Shown piece after piece: positions 46,380 to 59,225 of a DNA stretch of 64,000 bases (the first letter of the stretch is position 1; every line of letters begins with the position of its first letter). The stretch is from the NCBI RefSeq assembly GCF_000374145.1, contig NZ_KB893653.1, positions 71,495 to 135,494 on the forward strand, in the 5' to 3' direction. Source of the stretch: Neomegalonema perideroedes DSM 15528. Its GTDB lineage: Bacteria > Pseudomonadota > Alphaproteobacteria > Rhodobacterales > Rhodobacteraceae. A model generated the notes under the pieces. It did no database searches. It saw nothing but the letters and a program-made list of their open reading frames with translations, and had not been told where the DNA came from. Both the position numbers and the translations under genes were made by a program.

Positions 46380-47717
46380 ATGCGTTTGACGCGATATGTC
46401 CTGCCCCTGCTCAAGGAGACTCCCGCCGAGGCGCAGATCGTCTCGCATCGGCTGATGCTGCGCGCGGGCATGATCCGGCAATCCAGCGCCGGCATTTATT
46501 CCTGGCTGCCGCTCGGCTATCGCGCTTTGCAGAAGGTGGAGCGCATCGTTCATGAGGAGCAGCAGCGCGCCGGGGCCATCCCGCTGCTCATGCCGACGAT
46601 CCAGCCCGCCGAGATCTGGCGCGAATCCGGCCGCTACGACGCCTATGGCCCCGAGATGCTGCGCATCAAGGATCGTCATGAGCGCGAAATGCTTTATGGC
46701 CCGACCAATGAGGAGATGATCACCCTCCTCGTCCGCGACGCGGTGAAGAGCTGGCGCGATCTGCCGCGCATCCTCTACCACATCCAGTGGAAATTCCGCG
46801 ACGAGACGCGTCCCCGCTTCGGCGTAATGCGCGGGCGCGAATTCCTCATGAAGGACGCCTATTCCTTCGACCTGACCGCCGAGGGCGCGCGGCTCTCCTA
46901 TCAGAAGATGTTCGTGAGCTACCTCAAGACCTTCGCGCGGCTCGGCCTGACCGCCGTGCCCATGAAGGCCGACACCGGCCCCATCGGCGGCGATCTCAGC
47001 CATGAATTCCTGATCCTCGCCGAGACGGGCGAATCTCAGGTCTTCGTGGATAAGGCGCTTCTCGCGAAGGACTGGTCCTCCGTCGAGGTGGATTATGAAG
47101 ATCCCGCCTCGGTCGCGGGCATCTTCGAGAGCTTCACCAGCGCCTACGCCCGCACCGACGAGACCCATGACGAAGCGATCTGGGCGGAGACGCCCGCCGA
47201 ACGCCAAGTCTCGGCGCGCGGCGTCGAGGTCGGACATATCTTCTATTTCGGAACCAAATACTCCGAGCCTCTGAAAGCCGCCGCCATCGGCCCCGACGGC
47301 CAGCCGGTCACGCTGGAGATGGGGTCTTACGGCGTGGGCGTCTCGCGTCTGCTCGGCGCGATCATCGAGGCGAGCCATGACGAGAACGGCATCGTCTGGC
47401 CCGAGGCCGCGGCGCCTTTCCATGTGGCGCTCGTGAACCTCAAGCAGGGCGACGCCGCCGTGGACGCCGCCGCTGAAAAGCTCTACGCGGAGTTGACCGC
47501 CGCCGGGGTCGAAGTCCTTTATGACGACCGCGACGAGCGGGCGGGCGGCAAATTCGCCGCCATGGACCTCATCGGCCTGCCTTGGCGCCTGACGGTGGGG
47601 CCGCGCGGCCTCGCTTCGGGACAGGTTGAGCTGCGCCGCCGCAAGGACGGCGCGACCGAAGAGCTGACTCCCGAAGCCGCCGCAGCGAAGCTCATCGCCG
47701 CGACGCGCGGCCTCTGA
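46380..47717 (+). CDS. proS: Prolyl-tRNA synthetase (short alphaproteobacterial type)
   Basis: 445 residues. Charges tRNA-Pro. This is the short form without the editing insertion, typical of alphaproteobacteria. Seen: the motif 1 region [33 protein letters not shown], motif 2 [20 protein letters not shown], motif 3 [17 protein letters not shown] and the C-terminal anticodon-binding part ([20 protein letters not shown]). The start ATG at 46380 gives the family N-terminus [11 protein letters not shown]; its ribosome binding site is weak. lolC begins 15 bp after the stop, then lolD, a common alphaproteobacterial order. Confidence 0.95.
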   Translation: MRLTRYVLPLLKETPAEAQIVSHRLMLRAGMIRQSSAGIYSWLPLGYRALQKVERIVHEEQQRAGAIPLLMPTIQPAEIWRESGRYDAYGPEMLRIKDRHEREMLYGPTNEEMITLLVRDAVKSWRDLPRILYHIQWKFRDETRPRFGVMRGREFLMKDAYSFDLTAEGARLSYQKMFVSYLKTFARLGLTAVPMKADTGPIGGDLSHEFLILAETGESQVFVDKALLAKDWSSVEVDYEDPASVAGIFESFTSAYARTDETHDEAIWAETPAERQVSARGVEVGHIFYFGTKYSEPLKAAAIGPDGQPVTLEMGSYGVGVSRLLGAIIEASHDENGIVWPEAAAPFHVALVNLKQGDAAVDAAAEKLYAELTAAGVEVLYDDRDERAGGKFAAMDLIGLPWRLTVGPRGLASGQVELRRRKDGATEELTPEAAAAKLIAATRGL

Positions 47718-47732
47718 ACCGGAGGGCGCGGC

Positions 47733-49581
47733 GTGACGGGCGGTCGGAAAGAAGAGGATCTGGAGCGCGGCGAGGCCCTTGTGGATCGTCTCGCCCGCCA
47801 AAGGATCGAGCTGGAAGCGCGGCGCCGCGCCGAAGCCGAGGCCGCGCCTTCCGCTCCGCCTGCGCCGCTCCAGCGCGACGGACGTCCGCGTCCGCCGGGC
47901 GCTCCGGGGCCCGAACCGCGCCGCGCCGGGCCTCCGCTCGGGCCTCCGGGCAATCCGCCGCGCACCCGCACGCCCTTCAAGGGCGCGCCGGCTCAATCCG
48001 AAGCCGCCCCGCCCGCTCCCGCCGCTGTCGACCCGCCGCCCTCCCCGACGCCTTTCGAGGGCCCGGCGGGCTTCTCCGGGGCGCCTGCGCCGCAGGCCGG
48101 CTCTCATCCCCCGGGTCCGGATCCTTTCTCAGGCTTCGACTCCGGCGAGGCCGCCGCTCCGCCTGAGGCGGGCGCCTCTTCGCCGGAGCCCTTCGCCTTG
48201 GAGCGTCGTCGTTTGCGCGTGCCCCCGGCTGAAACTCCGCCCGTCTTCCCCGAAGACGAGGAGGAGGAGGCGCTCGACCTCACCGAGCGCGCGCCTCTGA
48301 CCGACATGGCCCGCACCCGGCCTTTCTCCCGTTTCGAATGGGGCGTGGCGGCGCGCTATCTGCGGGCGCGGCGCAAGGACGGATTCATCTCGGCGATCAG
48401 CTGGCTTTCTCTGGCGGGCATCGCCTTAGGCGTGGCGGCTCTGATCGTGGTCATGGCCGTGATGACCGGCTTCCGCTATGAGATGATCAATCAGATCCTC
48501 GGCGTGAACGCCCATGTCAGCCTCGCGCCGCAGCAGACCACGCTCCAGAGACGCCCCTTCGAGAATTACGAAGCCGTCTCCGCGCGGCTCGCGGCCGCGC
48601 CGGGCGTGATTCAGGCCGCCCCCGTGATCCACGGGCAGGTCATGGCCTCGAATCCGCAGTCTCAGGCCAACGCCATCGCTCTGGTGCGCGGCGTGCGGCT
48701 GGAGGACTTCCGGCGCATGAAGGCCGTGGCCGATCCCGAAACCGCCGAAGGCTCGCTGGCCAATTTCCGCGAGGATCAGGGCGTGGCCATAGGCTCGGGT
48801 CTGGCGCTGATGCTGAATTTGCGGGTGGGCGAGCAGATCACTCTGCTCTCTCCGGACGGCGACCTCACGCCCATCGGCGTCAGGCCGCGAATCAAATCCT
48901 ACCCGGTCGCTTACGTCTTCAAGCTCGGCATGTCCGAACTCGACTCCGCCCTGCTCTACATGCCTCTTGAGGAGGCGCAGATCTATTTCAACAAGATCGG
49001 CGCGGTCGACGGCGTCGAGGTCATGGCCTCCGATCCTCAGAACATCGAGCGGCTGGAGCCCACTCTGCGCGCCGCGGCGAGCGAGCCCGTGACCCTCATG
49101 ACCTGGAAGGGACAGAACGGCAGCTATATCTCCGCGCTCGACATGGAGCGGCGGGTGATGCGGCTGATCCTCTCGCTGATCATCCTGATCGCGGCCTTCA
49201 ACATCATCTCGGGGCTGATCATGCTGGTGAAGGAGAAAGGCCGCGACGTGGCCATTCTGCGCACCATCGGCGCGAGCCGGGGCTCGATCCTGCGGATCTT
49301 CTTCCTCTGCGGCGCGAGCATCGGCGTGGCGGGCACGGCGATCGGCGTGGTTCTGGGCGTGCTGGTGGCGCTGAACATCGCGGGGATTCAGCATTTCCTC
49401 GAAAGCCTCTTCGGGGCGAAGCTCTTCCCCGACGAGATTTACTTCCTCAGCCGGATGCCCTCGCGGCTGCAATGGGGCGACGTGGCCACCACGGCGGCCA
49501 TTTCGCTGGGCGTCTCCTTCCTCGCGACGATCTTCCCGGCGCGAAGGGCGGCGCGGCTCGATCCGGTGGAGGCCCTGCGTT

Positions 49582-49589
<8 letters not shown>
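47733..49589 (+). CDS. lolC: Lipoprotein-releasing ABC permease LolC/LolE with long N-terminal extension
   Basis: 618 residues from the GTG at 47733 (GGAGGG six bases upstream). The permease core begins only at residue ~192 ([20 protein letters not shown]) and has four membrane helices: one near the start, a large periplasmic MacB-type domain, then three at the C-terminus ([20 protein letters not shown] and following). LolCDE extracts outer-membrane lipoproteins from the inner membrane for LolA. The first ~190 residues are an acidic, Pro/Ala-rich cytoplasmic extension absent from typical LolC (~410-430 aa). An ATG at 48306 would give the usual protein but lacks a ribosome binding site. A single permease gene serving as both C and E is common in this group. 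Confidence 0.85.
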
Positions 49590-50274
<685 letters not shown>

Positions 50275-50624
50275 CGGAGAAGTCGGGCGGGGAGATTCCG
50301 CGGGGAGGTTCGGCGGCGAAAGGCCATGTCGAAAGCCTTTCGCCCTTCCGTTCGTCCCGGAGGCTCGCCTCCCTTCTTCCGGGGAGGCCGACGCCGGAGC
50401 CGGGCCCCGCCGAACGCCGGGATCACGGCCCATTCAGGATCGCGGCCGCAGCGGCCGCCTGTTCTTGAGGATGCGCTCTGAAATCCTTGCGACGAGATTC
50501 CACAGCGCATCGAACTTCGCATGACGCGGGCCTTTCTTACGCCGGTTGGGACCGGAAGGCTCCTGCGTCGGGGTCTCGTCCGCTTCTCACCCTATGAAGC
50601 CGACGGGCCGGGTCGAACTCCCGA
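50275..50624. other. Intergenic stretch with a possible gene remnant
   Basis: 350 bases. On the minus strand 50586-50434 there is a 50-codon open frame with protein-like composition (HAKFDALWNLVARISERIL) that ends at TGA. It is preceded immediately by a stop and has no start codon. It may be the tail of a decayed gene. Nothing else was recognised. Confidence 0.35.
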
Positions 50625-50855
50625 TCAATACCGCGGCCGCTCATAGGCCGGTCGCGGGAAGGGCTGCGGCAGAGGCTGCATCTGCGCAGGCACCGGGAAG
50701 GGCAGCGGCATCGCGCCGGGGTGCGTCCGGAGCGTTTGAGAGCCGCCTTCCGACGTGTAGGCCTGAGCCGCGGAAGCGGCGCTCAAGGCCGCCGTCATCC
50801 AGACCAGAGCGAAAGCCGATCGCTTCGCGAAGCTTTTCAGAGTGAGGTTTGCCAT
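50625..50855 (-). CDS. Small secreted proline-rich protein
   Basis: 76 residues. A signal peptide (Lys/Arg-containing N-terminus, then ALVWMTAALSAASAAQA with probable cleavage after AQA) is followed by a ~45-residue Pro/Met/Gln-rich mature peptide (PLPFPVPAQMQPLPQPFPRP). Unrecognised. AAGG lies only two to three bases before the ATG, so the translation signal is not ideal. It is isolated, with a long AT-rich region upstream. Confidence 0.5.
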   Translation of the reverse strand: MANLTLKSFAKRSAFALVWMTAALSAASAAQAYTSEGGSQTLRTHPGAMPLPFPVPAQMQPLPQPFPRPAYERPRY

Positions 50856-51240
50856 ATCCTTGCGCCGTTATGTTGGGTTGCGGATTTTACAGTTTCTGAC
50901 CTAACTCCCCCCCCGATTTGTTTCAATCTGCTCTTAAGAATTACCTAGGGGGCTCGTATGGCTAGATTCTCCTCACAGGGGAATAATATTATCCGCATAC
51001 AAACTAGAGGCGTATTTTAACGGATGCAGGTTTTGCTCAAATTTCAATATCAGCGCCTTAGGATAGCCCCCTACGGATGATATTCGGGAAAATCAAGCTG
51101 CCTCAGCGTCACCCTTCCTGAGGTGAAACTCCGTTCACGTAATATTTTCTGCGGAATTGGGACGCAAGCAGATCATCAGAGGTCAACGCCCCTGCGCCGG
51201 AGATCCATATATAGCACAAAGACGCTGAGGGAATCGCGGA
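50856..51240. other. AT-rich intergenic region with a 9-bp inverted repeat
   Basis: 385 bases, clearly more AT-rich than the genome average and without a gene. TAGGGGGCT (50947-50955) and its complement AGCCCCCTA (51065-51073) flank 109 bases that include ATAATATTAT. A run of eight C lies near 50907-50914. It could hold a small RNA, a promoter for the small secreted protein, or a decayed mobile element; no target duplication was seen. Confidence 0.5.
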
Positions 51241-52044
51241 TCAGTCCAATCCCATGCGCAGAAGGGCCGCTTCGATCCGCGGAACGTCCACAGGATTGTT
51301 CAGCTCCCAGAAGACGCGCCCGCGCCCCTCCACCTCGACGCAGCGGATCGGAAGGCCCTGTTCGAGGAAGCGCAGCTGCTCCAGCCCCTCGAAGCCCTCC
51401 AGCGGCCCCGGCGCGGCGCGGCCATAGGCCGCCAGAGCCGCAGGCCGATAAGCGTAAAGCCCGACGTGATGGAAGACGGGGATCCTCTCGCCCCCGGCGA
51501 AGCTGCGGCCCGTATAGGGGACGACCTCTTTCGAGAAATACAGCGCGTCCCCATGGACGCCGAAGACGGCGGTGGTGCCGCCCACCCGTCCGGCGCGGCG
51601 GTCTTCGAGGAGGGCCTCCAGCGTCTCCTTGTCGCAGCGCAGCACCGGCGTGGCGACCTGAAGCCCCTGCTCCGCCTGCATGGCGGCGATCAGCGCCTCG
51701 ACGAACCAAGGCGGCGTCAGAGGCGAATCGCCCTGAAGATTGACCACGATCTCCGGCTGGAGATCCGGGCGGCGCGCCAGCACGTCGGCGCAACGCTCGG
51801 TGCCGTTGGCGCAGGCTTCGGAGGTCATGACCACTTCGGCGCCGAAGGCTTCGGCGGCGGCGCGGATGCGGTCGTCGTCGGTGGCCACGACCACGCGGTC
51901 GGCGCCGGAGACCGCCTGAGCCGCCTCCCAGGTCCGGCGGATCAGAGACTTCGCCGCGCCCGAGGCGCCGCGCAGCTCCGCCAGCGGCTTGCCGGGATAG
52001 CGCGAGGACTTATAGCGGGCGGGAACGACGATCAGAACGGACAT
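51241..52044 (-). CDS. kdsB: 3-deoxy-manno-octulosonate cytidylyltransferase
   Basis: 267 residues. Activates Kdo with CTP for lipid A-core synthesis. Seen: IVVPARYKSSRYPGKPLAEL, VVVATDDDRI, ANGTERCADV, VVNLQGDSPL and GLYAYRPAALAAY. The ATG at 52044 gives the family N-terminus MSVLIVVPARY; the long in-frame region upstream is not similar to KdsB. It shows a Gram-negative lipopolysaccharide with Kdo. No other kds gene is adjacent. Confidence 0.93.
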   Translation of the reverse strand: MSVLIVVPARYKSSRYPGKPLAELRGASGAAKSLIRRTWEAAQAVSGADRVVVATDDDRIRAAAEAFGAEVVMTSEACANGTERCADVLARRPDLQPEIVVNLQGDSPLTPPWFVEALIAAMQAEQGLQVATPVLRCDKETLEALLEDRRAGRVGGTTAVFGVHGDALYFSKEVVPYTGRSFAGGERIPVFHHVGLYAYRPAALAAYGRAAPGPLEGFEGLEQLRFLEQGLPIRCVEVEGRGRVFWELNNPVDVPRIEAALLRMGLD

Positions 52045-52297
52045 GCTCAGCCTCCGGCGGATGGGTCGGCCGAAGCTATAATCCTTCGCGGCGCGGCGGG
52101 ATAGCGGCGCCGAGCGCGCAGTCCGAAGAGGCCGGAGGAGGCTCCGGCCGCCCCAAAACGACCCGCGCCGCTCCGGAAGGCTCCAGATCGGGACGGGGCG
52201 TTTTGAAACGGCGCGCCGAAGCTCCCTCCCGAGGCCATCCCGGAGCCCCGCCTGAAAGCCTCGCCCGAAAGCCGCGTCCGAAAGCCTCGCCCGCGGC

Positions 52298-52915
52298 TCA
52301 ATATCTCCAGTCGCGGGTCGCGCCGACGTCCACATGCAGGAAGCTCGCGCCCGCATAGGAGCCGACGCCGCCGCGCTTGAGGCCATGCGCGATCTTCTGC
52401 ACCTCGGAGATCTTCACCCCCGGAGTCTTGAGGTCCACGGCCATGCCCTGCATGTGCAGGCTGTTCTTGGCGACGCGCTCGCTGCCTTGGCTGAGGCGGG
52501 CGTTGGTGCGGGGCGTGCGGTAGCCCGAGGTGATTTGAATCTGTTTGCCGCCGATGCGGCTTTGAATCTCGGCGAGGAAGTCGAAGAGCCGCACGTCCAT
52601 CATCAGGGCGGCGTTCTCGCGGTGGTCGCGCAGCAGAAGGTCGAGGCTCTCCACCGCGCCGGGGTCGTAGAATCCGCCCTGATAATAGACGCCGGAGAAG
52701 CGTTCGCCGGTGTTGACCGCCACCAGATCCAGCGTGCGCGGCGCGAGGGCCGCGGCGCGGGCCGCCGGATCGAAGGAGGCCACGGTCGCCTTGGCCGAAC
52801 CCCCGAGCCCTAGCCCCGTCCCCACCGCCGCGCCTGTGGCCGCCAAGCCCATGGCGGTCAACAGGAATCCTCGCCGGGTCGGCTTTTGGGCCTCAGGCTT
52901 TCCGCTCTGCGTCAT
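52298..52915 (-). CDS. DUF882 (peptidase M15A-like) protein, Tat-exported
   Basis: 205 residues. A twin-arginine signal (TRRGFLLTAMGLAATGAAVG) directs export. The rest is a DUF882/YcbK-like domain related to M15 peptidases: QIQITSGYRTPRTNARL, SLHMQGMAVDLKTPGV and FLHVDVG carry the zinc-binding His/Asp/His pattern. Probably acts on peptidoglycan peptides in the periplasm. The ATG at 52915 is chosen because it gives a compact Tat signal. It diverges from clpB with about 200 bp between starts. Confidence 0.88.
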   Translation of the reverse strand: MTQSGKPEAQKPTRRGFLLTAMGLAATGAAVGTGLGLGGSAKATVASFDPAARAAALAPRTLDLVAVNTGERFSGVYYQGGFYDPGAVESLDLLLRDHRENAALMMDVRLFDFLAEIQSRIGGKQIQITSGYRTPRTNARLSQGSERVAKNSLHMQGMAVDLKTPGVKISEVQKIAHGLKRGGVGSYAGASFLHVDVGATRDWRY

Positions 52916-53116
52916 CTTGAGTCTTCTCCCCCAACTCGTTCCGGAGAACCCTGCCATGAGGAATTTGCGGCTCCCTTAACGGGGCGCCCCTTGCGCGCCG
53001 GAGAAGGCGCGCCACATAAGGTTTCGGGCGGCCGCGAAGTCGGCGCCCGCATGCCAAAACTCAGCAAGACCCGCGCCAATCTCCGGGCGGCTTGCGGACA
53101 TGCCGGAAGGACGACC

Positions 53117-55744
<2,628 letters not shown>

Positions 55745-55796
55745 AGCGGCGGAGCCGCAGGCTCCGACGGTGCGCTAAGCCCTCTCACACAACCAG

Positions 55797-55829
55797 CCCC
55801 CGGCCTGAGCCCTCAGGCCGGGGGTTTTT
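55797..55829 (+). terminator. Intrinsic terminator after clpB
   Basis: A 12-bp perfect stem CCCCCGGCCTGA/TCAGGCCGGGGG with a four-base loop and TTTTT. Confidence 0.95.
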
Positions 55830-55909
55830 CATGGCGTTTACGAAGCTTCCTGAGACCTCGTTAAGGGCGGCGGGCGAGACTCCGGCTTCTTCAATTCGGG
55901 AGTCCTTTC

Positions 55910-56305
55910 ATGCGATTCGCCTTATCCGCCCTTCTCCTCGCCGTGATGGCGATTCCAGCGGCGATTCCGGCGGCCCTTCCGGCTCAGGCCGAAGGCTTCG
56001 TCCAGCGCGAGCTTTCGGCGCAGGAGCGCGCGGCCGTCGAGGAAAGCCTGCGCTTCGCCTTGCCCGCAGGCGCGGTCCTCGCGGATTACACCGCCGCCCT
56101 CAGCCTCGTGGAGCCGGGCGTGGGCCGGGTCTGCGGCCTCGCGCGGATCGGCGGCGAGGCCGTCCCCTACGCCGTCGATCTCGGTTGGGACCAGACGGGC
56201 GCGGCGCTCGGCAAGCTGATCGGCGGCGTCCCGGACGCGGAATATCCCGAGGCGGCGGTTCCGGCGCTCAAAGCCTGCGGCGAGATCGGCGTCGATCTTC
56301 TGTAA
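55910..56305 (+). CDS. Small secreted protein of unknown function
   Basis: 131 residues. A clear signal peptide (FALSALLLAVMAIPAAIPAALPAQAEG, cleavage likely after AQA) is followed by a ~105-residue periplasmic domain with two Cys (GRVCGLARI and LKACGEIG) that may form a disulfide. No family recognised. It converges on the DsrE-like gene. Confidence 0.6.
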   Translation: MRFALSALLLAVMAIPAAIPAALPAQAEGFVQRELSAQERAAVEESLRFALPAGAVLADYTAALSLVEPGVGRVCGLARIGGEAVPYAVDLGWDQTGAALGKLIGGVPDAEYPEAAVPALKACGEIGVDLL

Positions 56306-56312
56306 GCCGCGC

Positions 56313-56346
56313 CCCCTTCTTCAGGGCCGCCCCTTCTTCAGGGCCG
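56313..56346. repeat. 17-bp tandem duplication at the dsrE-like 3' end
   Basis: CCCCTTCTTCAGGGCCG is present twice back to back (56313-56329 and 56330-56346). It lies between the convergent genes and includes the stop and the last codons of the dsrE-like gene. Confidence 0.85.
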
Positions 56347-56787
56347 CACATAGCGATAGCCGCGGTCCTGAAGATCCATCAATTCGGCCACGCCCACCGG
56401 CGCCACCCGCACGCCCGGCAGAAGGTCGATCTCCGAAACCGGGACGTTCATCGAGGCGGCCGCGCCCCGCAAGGTGCTGCCGCAGGCGATGAAATCCACC
56501 TTGGGCAATTCGCTTTTCAACCTCAGCAGCCCGTCGGCGAAGCTGGTGCGGTCGACGCGGAAGATGTCCAGCCCGCTTCCGGTGGCGAGGATCTTAATAT
56601 CCACCGTATCGCCGTATTTGGCGTAATGCTCCGTGACGTTGCGCGCGATGACGATGGCCTGAGACATGGTCGTCGTCTGTCCCTCGGCGACATGGATCAC
56701 CAGCTTGCGCTCGGCGGCCCAAGCGCCGGAGCCCGTCGCAAAGGCCAGAGTCAGAGCCAGAAGCAGGACTCGCAGAAAGCTCGGCAT
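56338..56787 (-). CDS. Secreted DsrE/DsrF-like protein
   Basis: 149 residues. An N-terminal signal peptide (LRVLLLALTLAFATGSGAWA) precedes a DsrE-like fold: KLVIHVAEGQTTTMSQAIVI, VDIKILATGSGLDIFRVD, VDFIACGSTLRGAA (with the conserved Cys) and RVAPVGVAELMDLQDRGYRY. Such proteins handle or carry sulfur; exported versions are often near sulfur oxidation or sulfurtransferase genes. It lies 23 bp after the sulfurtransferase gene on the same strand, consistent with a shared sulfur role. AGGGAG precedes the ATG at 56787. Confidence 0.82.
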   Translation of the reverse strand: MPSFLRVLLLALTLAFATGSGAWAAERKLVIHVAEGQTTTMSQAIVIARNVTEHYAKYGDTVDIKILATGSGLDIFRVDRTSFADGLLRLKSELPKVDFIACGSTLRGAAASMNVPVSEIDLLPGVRVAPVGVAELMDLQDRGYRYVRP

Positions 56788-56810
56788 GGGAATCTCCCTG
56801 AGATGAAGGC

Positions 56811-57683
56811 TCAAAGGGGCTTGGCGGGCCCGGTCTCGATGGGGAGATCCGCATAGGAGCCCCATTCCGCCCATGAGCCGTCATAGAGCGCGTTCTCCGT
56901 ATGCCCGAGCCGCGACAAAGCCAGACTCACCACCGCCGCCGTCACGCCCGAGCCGCAGCTCGTGATGATCGGCCGCGCGAGATCCACCCCCGCCGCCTCG
57001 AAGACCGCCTTCAGCTCCGCCGGGGGCTTCATGGCGCCGTCGGGATTGAGCAGCGTCGAGAAAGGCACGTTGCGCGACCCCGGAATATGCCCCGCCCGCA
57101 GACCCGGACGCGGCTCCGGCTCGGCGCCCTCGAAGCGGCCCGCCGAACGCGCGTCCACGATCTGCTCCGTCCCGAGCTTGGCGGCCCTGGCCACCTGGGT
57201 GACGTCGCGCACGAGGTTGAGATTCGTGCGTCCCGTATAATGGCGCTCGCGGGCGAGCAGGGGCTCGCCCTCCTCGACGGGGCGGCCCTCGGCGAGCCAT
57301 TTCGGAAAGCCGCCGTCCAGCACCGAGACCTCGGAATGGCCGAAGAAGCGGAACATCCACCACGCCCGCGCGGCGCTGAAGATTCCCTGCGCGTCGTAGA
57401 CCACCACATGGCGCCCGTCGCCCATGCCCAGCCGGCGCATGGCCAGAGCGAATTTCTCATGCGGCGGGATCATATGCGGCAAAGAGGTCTTATCGTCGGA
57501 CAAGGCGTCGATGTCGAAGAAGAGCGCGCCGGGAATCCGCCGGGCGGCGTATTCGGCTTTGGCGTCCCGGCCGGAGGCGGGCATATGCCAGCTTGCGTCC
57601 GCCACGCGCAGCGTGGGCGAGGATTCGATCTGTTCGGCGAGCCACTCGGTGCTCACGAGGCTAGGCGCAGCGGCGCGCGTCAT
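56811..57683 (-). CDS. sseA: 3-mercaptopyruvate/thiosulfate sulfurtransferase
   Basis: 290 residues, two rhodanese domains. The N-terminal domain (STEWLAEQIESSPTLRVADA, ARRIPGALFFDIDA) is inactive and the C-terminal one carries the catalytic loop CGSGVTA, the form expected for mercaptopyruvate sulfurtransferase. HIPGSRNVPF is also diagnostic. It transfers sulfane sulfur in the cytoplasm. The exported DsrE-like gene follows 23 bp later. Confidence 0.92.
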   Translation of the reverse strand: MTRAAAPSLVSTEWLAEQIESSPTLRVADASWHMPASGRDAKAEYAARRIPGALFFDIDALSDDKTSLPHMIPPHEKFALAMRRLGMGDGRHVVVYDAQGIFSAARAWWMFRFFGHSEVSVLDGGFPKWLAEGRPVEEGEPLLARERHYTGRTNLNLVRDVTQVARAAKLGTEQIVDARSAGRFEGAEPEPRPGLRAGHIPGSRNVPFSTLLNPDGAMKPPAELKAVFEAAGVDLARPIITSCGSGVTAAVVSLALSRLGHTENALYDGSWAEWGSYADLPIETGPAKPL

Positions 57684-57789
57684 GGCGGTTCTCTCTCCTC
57701 AAACCCCTTCGGGCGCGCAGTCTAGAAGCATTCGGCGCGCGGCGCGACCGCAATTTAATTTCTAGAGGCGCGAAGAGCCTCCGGAAGTT

Positions 57790-59142
57790 ATGATGAGGTC
57801 CATGGCCCATCTTCTGCCCAAACGCTTGTTTTCGCGCGCCTTGCTGATTCTGGCGGCGCCGATTCTTCTGTTTCAGCTTCTGGTGAGCGCTTTGCTCGTC
57901 GAACGCCATTGGGCGGGCGCGACCCGGCAATTGGCGGCGGGGGTGGCTCAGGAGATGAAGCTGCTGACCGGGGTGGTGCAGGGCGCGCAATCGGAGGCCG
58001 AGGCCCGCAAGGCTCTGGAGCAGGCTTCCAGCCTGCTCGGCTATGAGGTGGATTTCGAGCCGGGCCGCCGCGTGACGCCGGAGCCCATCCCCTTTTACGA
58101 CGTCTCGCGCCGGGCTCTGGCCGAGGCTTTCGAAGAGGCCGTCGGGCCGGTGGAGATCGGGCAAAGCGCCGAAGAAGCCTTCATCCTGCGGGTGACGGCG
58201 CGCGGCGGAGCTCTGGCGGCGCGGCCTCCGGCGCGGCGGCTCTTCGCCTCGCGGGCCTGGCAATTGCTCGTCTGGACGGGCGGCGCGGGTCTGGTGCTGC
58301 TCTCCATCGCGGCGATCTTCCTGCGCAATCAGATCCGGCCCATCCGCGAATTGGCCCGCGCCGCCGACGCCTTCGGCAAGGGCCAGCCCGCCGAGCTGCG
58401 GCCCTCCGGCGCTCTGGAGGTGCGGCAGGCCAGCGCCGCCTTTCTGCAGATGCGCGCCCGAATCGAAAAGCAGCTCGCCCAGCGCACCATGATGCTCTCG
58501 GCGGTGAGCCATGATCTGCGCACGCCCCTGACGCGCATGAGGCTGGCTTTGGCGATGCTGCCGCCCGGCCCCGAGATTCAGGATCTCGAAGCCGACGTGG
58601 ACGAGATGAACCGCATGATCGGCGCCTATCTCGACTTCGCCAAAGGCGAGGGCGGCGAGGCTCTGGAGCAGGCGGATCCGGCGGCCCTCGCCCGCGAGGC
58701 CGTGGAGAAGCTGACCCGCGCCGGGGCGAGGGCGCGGTTGAAGGAGATTCCCGGCGCGCCGCCGCCCGCTCCGCTCTGGATGCGGCGGGGCTCGGTGACG
58801 CGGGCTTTGCAGAATCTCGCCGACAACGCCGCCGCCTACGGCCGCCATGTCGAGGTCTCGGTGGAGGACGGCCGCGCCGCCGTGGAGATCCATGTGGACG
58901 ACGACGGGCCGGGAGTGCCCGCCGATAAGCGCGAGGAGGTGTTTCGGCCCTTCGTGCGTCTGGATGCGGCGCGCGGGGCGCTGTCCGGCGGCGGCGCGGG
59001 CGGCGTGGGCTTGGGTCTGGCCATCGCGCGGGACGCGGCGCGGGCTCATGGCGGCGAGGTGGAGCTGAGCGCGAGTCCTCTGGGGGGCCTGCGGGCGACT
59101 CTGCGTCTGCCGCGGCTGCGGGCCGAGCTGCACGGAGATTGA
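57790..59142 (+). CDS. EnvZ-like sensor histidine kinase
   Basis: 450 residues. A transmembrane helix near 17-38, a short periplasmic sensor region, a second helix near 157-177, then HAMP (RNQIRPIRELARAADAFGKG), DHp with SHDLRTPLTRMRLAL (phospho-His about 241), and a HATPase_c domain with N-box LQNLADNAAAYG, DDDGPGVP and GVGLGLAIARDAARAHGG. The arrangement is that of EnvZ-like kinases. No response regulator gene is adjacent in the window, so its partner is unknown. Start choice among ATG 57790, 57793 and 57802 is uncertain. Confidence 0.9.
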   Translation: MMRSMAHLLPKRLFSRALLILAAPILLFQLLVSALLVERHWAGATRQLAAGVAQEMKLLTGVVQGAQSEAEARKALEQASSLLGYEVDFEPGRRVTPEPIPFYDVSRRALAEAFEEAVGPVEIGQSAEEAFILRVTARGGALAARPPARRLFASRAWQLLVWTGGAGLVLLSIAAIFLRNQIRPIRELARAADAFGKGQPAELRPSGALEVRQASAAFLQMRARIEKQLAQRTMMLSAVSHDLRTPLTRMRLALAMLPPGPEIQDLEADVDEMNRMIGAYLDFAKGEGGEALEQADPAALAREAVEKLTRAGARARLKEIPGAPPPAPLWMRRGSVTRALQNLADNAAAYGRHVEVSVEDGRAAVEIHVDDDGPGVPADKREEVFRPFVRLDAARGALSGGGAGGVGLGLAIARDAARAHGGEVELSASPLGGLRATLRLPRLRAELHGD

Positions 59143-59225
59143 GAGCTTATGCGAAATTCGACGCGGCGGGGCGTCGATGGCGAATTGACAAGCCCCCGTC
59201 CGTCAAGTTATCAGGCCCGGTATCT

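Noticed and set aside
50434-50586. 50-codon minus-strand frame with protein-like sequence
   Set aside because: A stop codon directly precedes it and there is no start codon in frame. At most a decayed gene tail, so noted only under the intergenic entry.
50947-51073. Miniature transposon with target-site duplication
   Set aside because: The 9-bp inverted ends are real, but flanking bases (TTACC and CGGAT) are not duplicated and no second copy is visible in the window.
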